From contig NZ_NMQT01000050.1 of NCBI RefSeq assembly GCF_002234405.1, positions 1 through 64,000 of the forward strand: 64,000 bases of DNA, written 5' to 3'. A program made the position numbers and the translations under genes. A model generated the notes under the pieces. That model did no database searches. It was not told where the DNA came from and saw only the letters and a program-made list of their open reading frames with translations. Positions 25,197 through 33,291 of the stretch are shown piece after piece; positions within the stretch are counted from its first letter, which is position 1; the number at the start of each line of letters is the position of its first letter. Source of the stretch: Amycolatopsis thailandensis (GTDB taxonomy: Bacteria > Actinomycetota > Actinomycetes > Mycobacteriales > Pseudonocardiaceae).

Positions 25197-28100
25197 TCAC
25201 GTCTTGTCGCCTTCGATCTCTCGCCCTTCGAACCAAGGCACGCACATCGCCACCATCGCCGCCGCGCTCAGCAGCAGCGAAGCCTGCGTAACCGGTCCAT
25301 AGGCCCACTCCTGACCATGCCCCAGCAGCCGCCCCACCACCGCGACGAGCGTGCCCGCGACCATCCCGCCGAAAGCGAGATACCGCGGCGCGCGTTCGCT
25401 GAACTGGCGGGCCAGCAGGACGGAGATCAGCAGCACGATCGGCAGCATCCCGCCCAGCACGGCCAGCAGCCCGATGAGCACCACCGGGACCACCCGCCCT
25501 GAGCCCGCCCCGACGGCGACGTGACGTGGGCGGACCGGCCACAGCACACCGATCAGCACCGCCAGGATCGCGACGGCGCCGATCAGCAGGCCCGATCGGT
25601 ACTTCCAGTCCGGGGTGAACTCCAGCCGGACGACACCGCCGGAACCGGCGGGCAGGATCCAGGCCTGCTGCCAGCCGTCGACACGCGTCTTCACCAGCGG
25701 GGTCCCGTTCAGCGATGCGGTCCAGCCCGCGTTGGCGTTCTCCGGGACGGCCAGGACGGACTCGTCGCCACCCGCGACGGTGACCGATCGGGACGTCGCC
25801 TCCCAGGAGTCCACGGTGACGGCGCGATGCCCGGCGGGAGCCCGCACGACACCGGCGGGCTTCAGCCACAGGTCCTGGACCACGAAGGACTCGGACCGGT
25901 CGGTCCGCAGTTCGTGTCCGCCCGCCGCCAGCTCGACACCGCCCTGGGAATCGGGACACGCGGAGAGCGTCATCGGCCGGTGCGCGGTGAAATCGGCGAG
26001 GGTGCCGCGCACGGAGGTGTCGTAGTCGAAGCCGTTCAGGCGGACGTTCGGGCCCGATCCGCAGGGCAGCGTGAACTCCGCGGCGGGAGCGGGAAGTTCG
26101 GCGCCGGTCAGCGACAGGCTCCCGATCCTCAGCGAGTTCCGGGTCCGCTGGTCGTCGTCGAGGCCGGCGAACGCGATCTTCAGCTGCGACGTCTCCAACG
26201 GCGGGAACGTCGCCGCGCCGGAAGCGTCGAGTTCGACGGAGCGGCTCGACGTCGGTGTCGTCAGTTCCAGCCGCGTGGGCGCGTGCGAATCGGCGGCGAC
26301 ACGGATCCCGGAGACAGTCTGAGGTTTCTCCCAGTCCAGGGTCATCGTCGGCCGCAGATCGGTGACGTCGGGATGCCAGGCGGTCGCGGGATTCCCGTCC
26401 ACCGCGGCGAACGCGCTCGCCGCCGGATCCCCGCCCAGTTGCGAAGTCGCCGACACCTTCACCCCGGGAAGGGTGACCGGGACACGGCCACCTCCGGCGG
26501 GCAGCACGGTGCCGCCGAACTCGTAGGCACTCTGCGACGTCGTCGAGAACAGCCGCCGGATCCCGTCCGGTTCCTCGCCGTCGCGGGCGGCGGACGCGTC
26601 GCACCGGACGTGCCCGTTGTCCGGGACGCACGCGTACCTCGGCTGCTGGCCCCGCGTGAACGCGAATCCCGGCGCGGTACCCGGCCCCAGATCGGCAGGG
26701 ACTTCGAGAGCGCGTTGCGGTTCCGCGCCGGGGATCTTCAGCTCCGAGATGCCGACGTTCCCGTCCTGCCTGCCGACCACGAGTGAAAGCAGTGTGATCC
26801 GCACCTTGCGCGTCACCCCCGCCGGCGCCGGGTAGGTGTGCGCGCCTTCGCCCCGGACGACCTGGTGCTCGACGGAACCGTTGTCCGTGGTGATCCGGAT
26901 CCGGGTCGGCGGCCAGCCGACGCGGATGTCGTCGACCATCGCGAGATCAACCGTGTTCACCAGCCGCGGGGTGTCGAGTTCGACTTCGAGCCATTCCCCG
27001 ATCGGACCGGTGAAACTCGAGGAATGCCAAGCGGTGCGCGGATCCCCGTCCAGCGCGGCGAACGGCTGATGGCTCGGATCGGAACCGCCGAAGGCGTCCG
27101 CGAACGACGCCGCCGTCGACGCGGTCACCGAGCGGATCCCCCGGTACGCGGCCACGGTCTGGTGCTGCTCGCCCGGGAACGGCAGGACGTCCAGCGCGGC
27201 TCGCTGCTGTCTCGGCGACTCCCCCGCGGTCAGCGTCTGGCTCAGGTTGTCCCGCACGCCGCCGACGTTGCGTTCGGCGCGGCGCAACCCGTCGGTGACC
27301 AGCCTCGGTCCGGTCGGCGAACCGCCGTCCCCGGTCAGCACCGTCGGCGTGCCGGGGTCGAGCTGTCCGGAGTTCATCAGCGGCAGCAGGTTTTCCGGCC
27401 CACCGCTCACCGTCGGCACGTCCTTCGTGGACGTCGCGGTGACCAGCGGGACCGGCCGTTTCACCTCGAAGATCTCCAAAGGCCCGAACTGGGCCGACTT
27501 CTCGATCCCCGGCGACCCGGCTAGGCCGGCGCGCAACGTCGTGAAGTCGGGGGCGCCGACCTTGGCGCGGTCGATGTCCCCGCGCAGCACCAAGAACCGG
27601 TAGCCCGAACGCGCGAGCAGCGCGGCGAGCCCGGGATCGCCTCTGCCGTCGGCCAGGGCCGCGTCGACCGAGTCCATCAGGCGGGTGTTGCCCTCCGAAC
27701 CCAGCGGGACCTGGTTGCGGACGGCCCACGGACTGTCCGCGATGGCCTGCGCCGGTTCGTCGACCGTCCGGCCCCAGTCGTACTCGCCGAACCCGGTCGC
27801 GGGCAGCAGCAGCGTGCGCGCCGTCGCGTCGGTCTTGGCGACGTGGCCCATCGCGTCGTACCAGTACCCCGGCACCTCGTCCCAGCCCGGCCCCGGCCGC
27901 AACGTCAGCAGCCACACCGGCGCGGCCATCGCCAGAACCAGCAGCGCGCCGAGCGCGGGCCGCAGATTCCGCCGTACCGCCGGCGCGGCGCTCGTGATGC
28001 CGTGGACGAACGCCAGCATCAACGGGAGCCGAAGCACCGGCTCGAACTTGTGCACGTTGCGCAGCGGTGCGAGCGGGCCGTCGAGCAGATGCCGCACGGG

Positions 28101-29126
28101 TTCCGCCAGCGGGCTGTCGAGCGTCCCGACGTAGCCGACGGTCAGCAGCGTCAGCCCGGTCAGCACGCCGAGCACCAGGAACCGACGCTCGGGCAGACCG
28201 CGCCGCGCGAGTCCGAACAGCCCGACCGCGGCCACCAGCCCGGTGGCCGCCATCAGGACGGGATTGTCGATCAGCGCCCAGCCCGACGGCCACCACGGCG
28301 TGCCCTGGACGACGTAGGCGACCCACTGATTCGTGCCGCGCAGCACTTCGAACAGCGACATCGGCGCGGTGGTGTTCGTCGCGGATTCGATGTAGTCCAG
28401 GAACGGCAGGCTGTACTGGCCGAGCAGCACCAGCGGCAGGATCCACCACAGCATCACCCCGGCGACGAAGACGAACCACCAGATGACGAGTTCGACGTGG
28501 GTGCTCCGCCACTTCCGGGTCAGCAGCCACAAACCGGGCAGCACGAGCGCCATCACGACCATCGCGCCGTTGATCCCGCCCATGCACAGCACAGCGAGCG
28601 CGGACAGCCCGGCGGCCCGGCGAGGCGAACCGATGCGGTCGGCGAGGATCAGCGGCAGCAGCACCCACGGCAGCAGGACGGCGGGCAGCATTTCCGAGGA
28701 CAGCGAACCGATTTCGGTGACCATCCTCGGTGCGAGGGCGTAGCCGACTGCTCCGATCAGCCGAGTCCGTTCGTTCCCCATCTTGAGCGCGCGGGCCACC
28801 AGCAGAGCGCCCCCGAAAGCGACCGAGAGCAGGATCGCGCACCACAACCGCTGCGCGATCCACACCGGGATCCCGACGGCCTGGCACATCGCGAAGAACG
28901 GCCCCATCGGGAACAGGTAGCCGTACGCCTGGTTCTGCAACTCCCCCGCCGTCGCCTGGGGATTCCACAGGTGCAGCGCCCGGCCGAGGAACGCCAGCGG
29001 ATCCACCGCGAGGTCGAGTTTGGTGTCGAACGTCGTCCTGCCGGGACGCTGCACAAAGGACAGTACCGTCAGCGCCAGCACGATCCACGTGCTCGGCTTC
29101 TTCGCGAGGGCGCCGGGGGTTACCAT
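25197..29126 (-). CDS. aftD: alpha-(1->3)-arabinofuranosyltransferase AftD
   Basis: The 1309-aa GT-C enzyme starts at ATG 29126 (MVTPGALAKKPSTWIVLALT). The acidic loop RTTFDTKLDLAVDP (about 24-37) after the first helix matches the AftD catalytic region. A dozen or so helices fill residues 10-420. A long exported part follows with two discoidin/carbohydrate-binding-like modules (DPSHQPFAALDGDPRTAWHS and ASAFAAVDGNPATAWH). The C-terminus ends in four or so helices. AftD adds branching arabinofuranose from decaprenyl-phospho-arabinose to arabinan in the periplasm. Length fits the family (about 1300-1400 aa). The frame stays open to 31364, but that extension is antisense to other genes. A TAGTAT box 7 nt before the ATG suggests a leaderless mRNA. 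Confidence 0.93.
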   Translation of the reverse strand: MVTPGALAKKPSTWIVLALTVLSFVQRPGRTTFDTKLDLAVDPLAFLGRALHLWNPQATAGELQNQAYGYLFPMGPFFAMCQAVGIPVWIAQRLWCAILLSVAFGGALLVARALKMGNERTRLIGAVGYALAPRMVTEIGSLSSEMLPAVLLPWVLLPLILADRIGSPRRAAGLSALAVLCMGGINGAMVVMALVLPGLWLLTRKWRSTHVELVIWWFVFVAGVMLWWILPLVLLGQYSLPFLDYIESATNTTAPMSLFEVLRGTNQWVAYVVQGTPWWPSGWALIDNPVLMAATGLVAAVGLFGLARRGLPERRFLVLGVLTGLTLLTVGYVGTLDSPLAEPVRHLLDGPLAPLRNVHKFEPVLRLPLMLAFVHGITSAAPAVRRNLRPALGALLVLAMAAPVWLLTLRPGPGWDEVPGYWYDAMGHVAKTDATARTLLLPATGFGEYDWGRTVDEPAQAIADSPWAVRNQVPLGSEGNTRLMDSVDAALADGRGDPGLAALLARSGYRFLVLRGDIDRAKVGAPDFTTLRAGLAGSPGIEKSAQFGPLEIFEVKRPVPLVTATSTKDVPTVSGGPENLLPLMNSGQLDPGTPTVLTGDGGSPTGPRLVTDGLRRAERNVGGVRDNLSQTLTAGESPRQQRAALDVLPFPGEQHQTVAAYRGIRSVTASTAASFADAFGGSDPSHQPFAALDGDPRTAWHSSSFTGPIGEWLEVELDTPRLVNTVDLAMVDDIRVGWPPTRIRITTDNGSVEHQVVRGEGAHTYPAPAGVTRKVRITLLSLVVGRQDGNVGISELKIPGAEPQRALEVPADLGPGTAPGFAFTRGQQPRYACVPDNGHVRCDASAARDGEEPDGIRRLFSTTSQSAYEFGGTVLPAGGGRVPVTLPGVKVSATSQLGGDPAASAFAAVDGNPATAWHPDVTDLRPTMTLDWEKPQTVSGIRVAADSHAPTRLELTTPTSSRSVELDASGAATFPPLETSQLKIAFAGLDDDQRTRNSLRIGSLSLTGAELPAPAAEFTLPCGSGPNVRLNGFDYDTSVRGTLADFTAHRPMTLSACPDSQGGVELAAGGHELRTDRSESFVVQDLWLKPAGVVRAPAGHRAVTVDSWEATSRSVTVAGGDESVLAVPENANAGWTASLNGTPLVKTRVDGWQQAWILPAGSGGVVRLEFTPDWKYRSGLLIGAVAILAVLIGVLWPVRPRHVAVGAGSGRVVPVVLIGLLAVLGGMLPIVLLISVLLARQFSERAPRYLAFGGMVAGTLVAVVGRLLGHGQEWAYGPVTQASLLLSAAAMVAMCVPWFEGREIEGDKT

Positions 29127-29134
29127 CCGGTAGA
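29119..29134. promoter_or_regulatory. GTTACC-N4-GGTAGA dyad spanning the aftD start codon
   Basis: GTTACC-ATCC-GGTAGA is a near-symmetrical version (core TACC-N4-GGTA) of the dyads at 16906 and 22919. It covers the aftD ATG and the bases just upstream, so a bound protein would block transcription initiation directly. Confidence 0.5.
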
Positions 29135-29165
29135 TACTAGGCGGAAACGTGGCTACTATGCGCCT
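29127..29165. promoter_or_regulatory. 39-bp divergent region with two leaderless promoters
   Basis: For aftD the -10 box TAGTAT (complement of 29134-29139) ends 7 nt before the ATG. For the methyltransferase gene TACTAT (29154-29159) ends 6 nt before ATG 29166. Neither gene has a Shine-Dalgarno sequence. The two -10 boxes are only 14 bp apart, so the two polymerases should exclude each other. Confidence 0.55.
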
Positions 29166-29870
29166 ATGACAGACGGTTTCGCAGAAGCGTGGTCGCTCGC
29201 CGAACCCGTCAAGGGCTGGATGACGCGGGATCAGGGCCTTGCCCTGTGGAACGCGGCTTCCCGCCTGGAAAAGGGCGATCTCATCGTCGAAATCGGCAGC
29301 CACCAGGGCCGTTCGACGATCGTGCTCGCCAGTGCCGCGCGCACGGTCGGCGCGCGGGTCATCGCGGTCGACCCGTTCGTCGACGGACGGCTGTTCGGCG
29401 GATCCCCGACCCGCCAACGCTTCGAGGCGAACCTGAAGAAGGCGGGCGTCGAGGACGTCGTGGAACTCGTGGCGGAGTACAGCACGAAACTGCGTCCTCG
29501 CTGGGATCGCCCGATCCAGTTGCTCTACATCGACGGCAAGCACGACTACTGGACCTACACCGACGACCTGCGCTGGTCCACGAACCTGGACGACGGTAAG
29601 GAAATCCTGGTCCACGACTGCTTTTCCTCGATCGGTGTCACCCTGGGCACGATCGCGAAAGTCCTCTTCGGACGGCGCTACACCTACCTCGACCGCGCGA
29701 CGTCGATGGCCCGGTTCCGCCTCACCCCGCCGACGACGAGGGACAGGCTGCGCGTGCTCGCCCAGCTGCCCTGGTTCCTGCGCAACGTCGGGATCAAGAT
29801 CCTGCTGCGGCTGCGCTTGGCGCCCGTGGCGAGGATCTTCGGCCACGACAGCCCGTACGACCCTTACTGA
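29166..29870 (+). CDS. class I SAM-dependent methyltransferase (Methyltransf_24-like)
   Basis: The 234-aa protein has motif I LIVEIGSHQGRSTIVLA (about 39-55), the acidic strand-2 end RVIAVDPFVDG and the D-G-x-H-D-Y motif YIDGKHDYWTYTDD (about 121-134), which in this family supports metal or substrate binding. Similar enzymes act on sugars and on glycan or lipid precursors; the acceptor here is unknown. Divergent and leaderless with respect to aftD, it probably belongs to the same envelope pathway. Its stop overlaps the convergent GT-C gene by 7 bp. Confidence 0.83.
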   Translation: MTDGFAEAWSLAEPVKGWMTRDQGLALWNAASRLEKGDLIVEIGSHQGRSTIVLASAARTVGARVIAVDPFVDGRLFGGSPTRQRFEANLKKAGVEDVVELVAEYSTKLRPRWDRPIQLLYIDGKHDYWTYTDDLRWSTNLDDGKEILVHDCFSSIGVTLGTIAKVLFGRRYTYLDRATSMARFRLTPPTTRDRLRVLAQLPWFLRNVGIKILLRLRLAPVARIFGHDSPYDPY

Positions 29871-31597
29871 GTGAGCGGCCTGCCGACGTCGACCTTCGCG
29901 AGGCAGACGGGAGCGCCCTTGGCGGACAACCGGAATTCGATCTTGTCGAACAGGCCCTCGATCGGCAGGTACATCGTGTGCAGTCCGGGCTGGAACCAGA
30001 CCGGCACGCGGTCCACGAAGCCTTCGCCGCCGTCCGAAGTGAAGTAGTCGATCCGCAGCAGGTGACGGCCGAGAACGGGCGTGTCCAACGGAACCCGGAC
30101 CGGCTCCTCGCCGACGGTGTACCCGCACCCCGCCACGGGGCCGGGCAGGCCACGGGAAATCGATTCCACACCGGTGATCGTCCTGGCGGCACCCGAATCG
30201 TCCAAAAGGGACATCCGACTGGTCGGCTGGTCGAAGTGGAAGCCCGGGATCAGGCCCACCACCCGTGAGACGCGCGCGTTCTCGCCGAACCAGCCGTGCA
30301 GGATGTCGTTCGGCACCGTGGTGTCGTACAGGACGAGATCGGGATCCCGTTCGATCGAGGCGCGCGCGTTGGCGAGGAAATCCCGCGAGTGCTCGAACCG
30401 CAACCCCTGCGCCAGCCGGGAGAAACCCACGGCCGAACTCGCGATCAGGACAAGGCACAACGCCAGGGCGAGCGGACGTTTCGCCGGGGACGGCACGGGA
30501 TCCGAAGGCCGGTCGAACGGTTTGGGTTCGAGGAAGGCGAAAGCGAGGCACAGCGCGACGACGAGTGTCAGATCGGCTACGTAGCGGGGATCGCTGCCCA
30601 GTTCGGGGCCGACCTCGGTGAGCCGGGTGGCCGCCGAAAGCCCGATGTCCGCCGCGAACACCAGCGCCAGCAGCACCCATGCCTTCTTCGCCCGGAGACC
30701 GCCGACGCGGATTCCGGCGACCAGCACCGCGACGGCCACGAGCAGCAGCAGAATCCGAGCTACGACAGGGGAAGCGGCGAACGTCGCCCCGGGTCCGGGG
30801 CCCGACCACGGCCCGCCCGCCAGCCCCGGAACCAAGGTGTCGCCGAGCATCCGGCCGGTCATGTCCGCGACCGTGCCGACGGTGACCGGACCGCCGCCCT
30901 GCCCGACCTGGCTCGTCGTCAACGCCAGGAAGACGGCGGCGTATCCGGCGAGGACGACGACGAAGACGCCCATGAGCACGACGTGCCGGCGCAGGGAAAC
31001 GCCGAGCAGCACGGTGATCCCGGCGATCAGCACCGGGATGAACACCGCCTTTTCGTAGAAGGCCAAGCCGAAGACGGTCCAGGCCACCGTGGCGATCGCC
31101 CAGCGCCCGCCGTCGGCGAGATACCGCACATGGGCGTGCAACGCGGCGGTGGCGGCCAGGAGCACGGGCGCGAGCTGGATCGCGTACGCCCACCACAACG
31201 TCGGGACGAGCAGCAGGGGCGAAGCCGTGAACATCGTGAACGGGACGAGAATCCCCCAGCGGCGCCCGAAACAGCGCACCAGCACCGCCCACAGCAGCGC
31301 CGAGGCCGCCGCCTGCATCACCAGGACCGGCGCCATCAGCACGGCGAAGTCCAATGGAGCCCACGCGGTCAGCAGATCGGCGAGCAGGAATCCGCCCGGC
31401 GCGAGGTGGCCGTGGTAATCCTGGAAGTAGTAGCCGAAGTCGAACGGGCCGGCCTTCGCGGCGTGATAGGTGATGACGAAATCGTCTTGCGCCAGGCTTC
31501 CGTGCAGCGCGGCCCAGGTGTGCAGGACGAACGGGATCACGGCGGCGACGATCGCGGCGATCGTGACCAGCGAAGGTCTCTTCCCCCGGACAACCAC
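29864..31597 (-). CDS. polytopic membrane protein, GT-C glycosyltransferase-like
   Basis: The 577-aa protein starts at GTG 31597, with GAGG 6 nt upstream. About 11 helices fill residues 8-390, followed by an exported C-terminal beta-rich domain (about 395-577). After helix 1 the loop HGSLAQDDFVITYHAAKAG has the paired acidic residues common in GT-C enzymes. A transferase using a polyprenyl-phospho-sugar is plausible, but acceptor and donor are unknown. It follows the SBP-VWA gene by 8 bp and is cotranscribed with it. Confidence 0.75.
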   Translation of the reverse strand: MVVRGKRPSLVTIAAIVAAVIPFVLHTWAALHGSLAQDDFVITYHAAKAGPFDFGYYFQDYHGHLAPGGFLLADLLTAWAPLDFAVLMAPVLVMQAAASALLWAVLVRCFGRRWGILVPFTMFTASPLLLVPTLWWAYAIQLAPVLLAATAALHAHVRYLADGGRWAIATVAWTVFGLAFYEKAVFIPVLIAGITVLLGVSLRRHVVLMGVFVVVLAGYAAVFLALTTSQVGQGGGPVTVGTVADMTGRMLGDTLVPGLAGGPWSGPGPGATFAASPVVARILLLLVAVAVLVAGIRVGGLRAKKAWVLLALVFAADIGLSAATRLTEVGPELGSDPRYVADLTLVVALCLAFAFLEPKPFDRPSDPVPSPAKRPLALALCLVLIASSAVGFSRLAQGLRFEHSRDFLANARASIERDPDLVLYDTTVPNDILHGWFGENARVSRVVGLIPGFHFDQPTSRMSLLDDSGAARTITGVESISRGLPGPVAGCGYTVGEEPVRVPLDTPVLGRHLLRIDYFTSDGGEGFVDRVPVWFQPGLHTMYLPIEGLFDKIEFRLSAKGAPVCLAKVDVGRPLTQ

Positions 31598-31605
31598 GTC
31601 TTGCC

Positions 31606-33189
31606 TCAATTCTTGCAGGTCGGCGGCTGGCACATGATCTTGCTCAGCGCCTGGTAGAAGACGTCCGAGATCTTCCGCGGATCGGGGGTGGTGAACGAAT
31701 CCCCGCCGGTGGCGGTGGAGACCTGCCGGAGTTCGGACGCGTCGATGTCCGGCCCGATGCCGATCCCGATGACCGGCAACGGTTTCCGCGGATCCTGGAG
31801 CTTGCCCAGCTCTTCCAGCAACCTCGGCAGCCCGACCGTGTCGCCGTCCTCGTTGCGTCCGTCGGTGAGGACGACGATCAGGTTGATCCGCCCGGGTTTC
31901 CAGTTCTGCCTGGCGTTCTGGTACGCGGCGAGGATCGAATCGTAGAGCCCGGTCGCCCCGCCGGCTTTCGGCCGCACCGCCTGCAACTGCTCCACCCCGC
32001 CCGAGGCCGTCTGCTCGGCGATCGTCTTCATCGGCAACAGGACCCGGTGGTCCCGGTCACCGTCCAATTTGGTCGAGAACAGCCACAGCCCCAGTTCGGT
32101 GGTGGGTTTGAACAGCCTGAGCCCCTGCGTCGCGGCCTGCAAGGTGAGTTCCATCCGGCTCTTTCCGGTACCCGGCACGGAGGCGGCCATCGAACCGGAG
32201 ACGTCGAGGAGCACCTGCACCCGGGCGCTCAGATTCGTCCCCGCCCAGGCCTGCAAGGCGGCGTACAGGTCCGTCACGGGTGGGGCGCCCGGCGGACGCG
32301 GTGCGGGATCGGTCCGGCTGTCCCGCGCCCGCGGTACGGCGAACTGGCCGGAGGGCGCGCGGAATCCCGCGTCGGCGAAGGTCGCGGCGGCGAGCGGATC
32401 GAGCAGCAGTCGCAGAAAACGTTCCGCCGCGCCCCTGGATGCCTCTGAAGCCTTGGGCAGCACGACGTACGGGTAGTCGAATCCCCGCACCGGGACGTCC
32501 GGGTACGCCGCCACGAGATCCCGGGCGAGGACGGACTGTTCGGTCGCCGGGAAAGCGGCCGGGAACTGGCCGGGGGCGGGATTCAGCTTCCGCAGGGCGG
32601 CGGTGAAGGCCGCCGCGGGATCGGATGCCCGCTCGGTCAGCTTCCGCAGGCCGAGCAACGTGGCGACGCCGAGCGGATCCCGCGCCGGATCCGGCATCCC
32701 GACCGGGGAACCGTCGAGGACCTCTTGCCAGGCGGGCGGTTTCCCCGGCCAGCCGAACCGGCGCGCGGTCTCGTCGGGAAGTCCCAGCACCACCGGGGAA
32801 TTCGCCACCGACTGACCTGATTCGGGCAGGTTCCACGCGCCGGCGTCCCTGGCCTGCGACAACATCGTGCTCGACTCGGGAACCCAGACGTCGGGTCCAC
32901 CGGAAGCAGTGGTCCCGAGCAGGTCGGCGGTCTTGGCCGACTCGCTCGCGGTCACGTCGACTCGGAAGCATTCTTCCTGTGGCACGGTCGCCGCGAGCCG
33001 CGTGAGCACCGGCGCGACGTCGGGCGCGGCGGTGATCTCGACCGGCGTCAGCGCGTCACAACCGTTGCCCGCCAACCGGGCCCGGAGGTAGTCGACGCCC
33101 CACCAGGCACCGAGCGCGACCACCAGCAACAGGCTCAAGACGACCACGGGCGCGTTGGAACGCCCACCACGCCTCGGGCCTACCTGCAT
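31606..33189 (-). CDS. membrane-anchored substrate-binding-like/VWA fusion protein
   Basis: The protein has 527 aa from ATG 33189 (GGAGG 7 nt upstream). An N-terminal membrane anchor (about 12-35) is followed by a periplasmic type-2 solute-binding-like domain (about 50-305) and a von Willebrand A domain (about 325-520). The MIDAS motif is intact: DVSGSMAAS, a threonine in GGATGLYDS and LTDGRNEDG. VWA domains bind protein partners through a metal ion; the binding-protein-like domain may sense a ligand. The pair is seen in actinomycetes without proven function. It heads an operon with a GT-C-like protein. Confidence 0.85.
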   Translation of the reverse strand: MQVGPRRGGRSNAPVVVLSLLLVVALGAWWGVDYLRARLAGNGCDALTPVEITAAPDVAPVLTRLAATVPQEECFRVDVTASESAKTADLLGTTASGGPDVWVPESSTMLSQARDAGAWNLPESGQSVANSPVVLGLPDETARRFGWPGKPPAWQEVLDGSPVGMPDPARDPLGVATLLGLRKLTERASDPAAAFTAALRKLNPAPGQFPAAFPATEQSVLARDLVAAYPDVPVRGFDYPYVVLPKASEASRGAAERFLRLLLDPLAAATFADAGFRAPSGQFAVPRARDSRTDPAPRPPGAPPVTDLYAALQAWAGTNLSARVQVLLDVSGSMAASVPGTGKSRMELTLQAATQGLRLFKPTTELGLWLFSTKLDGDRDHRVLLPMKTIAEQTASGGVEQLQAVRPKAGGATGLYDSILAAYQNARQNWKPGRINLIVVLTDGRNEDGDTVGLPRLLEELGKLQDPRKPLPVIGIGIGPDIDASELRQVSTATGGDSFTTPDPRKISDVFYQALSKIMCQPPTCKN

Positions 33190-33291
33190 GTGCATGCCTC
33201 CGAGGTGCGGTACGGGATCTGGGATGTTGCCCAATCCGCCCGCGCACGTCAACCCTCGGGTAACTTAGCGCGCCTCGCTACGGCAAACGGC

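Noticed and set aside
27843..29870. 675-codon + strand frame ending in the methyltransferase
   Set aside because: Only the part from 29166 is real; upstream it is antisense to aftD and crosses the divergent promoters.
25197..31364. 2055-codon open frame on the - strand
   Set aside because: Only 25197-29126 is AftD. The upstream part is antisense or out of frame to the methyltransferase and GT-C genes and has arginine/glycine-rich high-GC noise composition.
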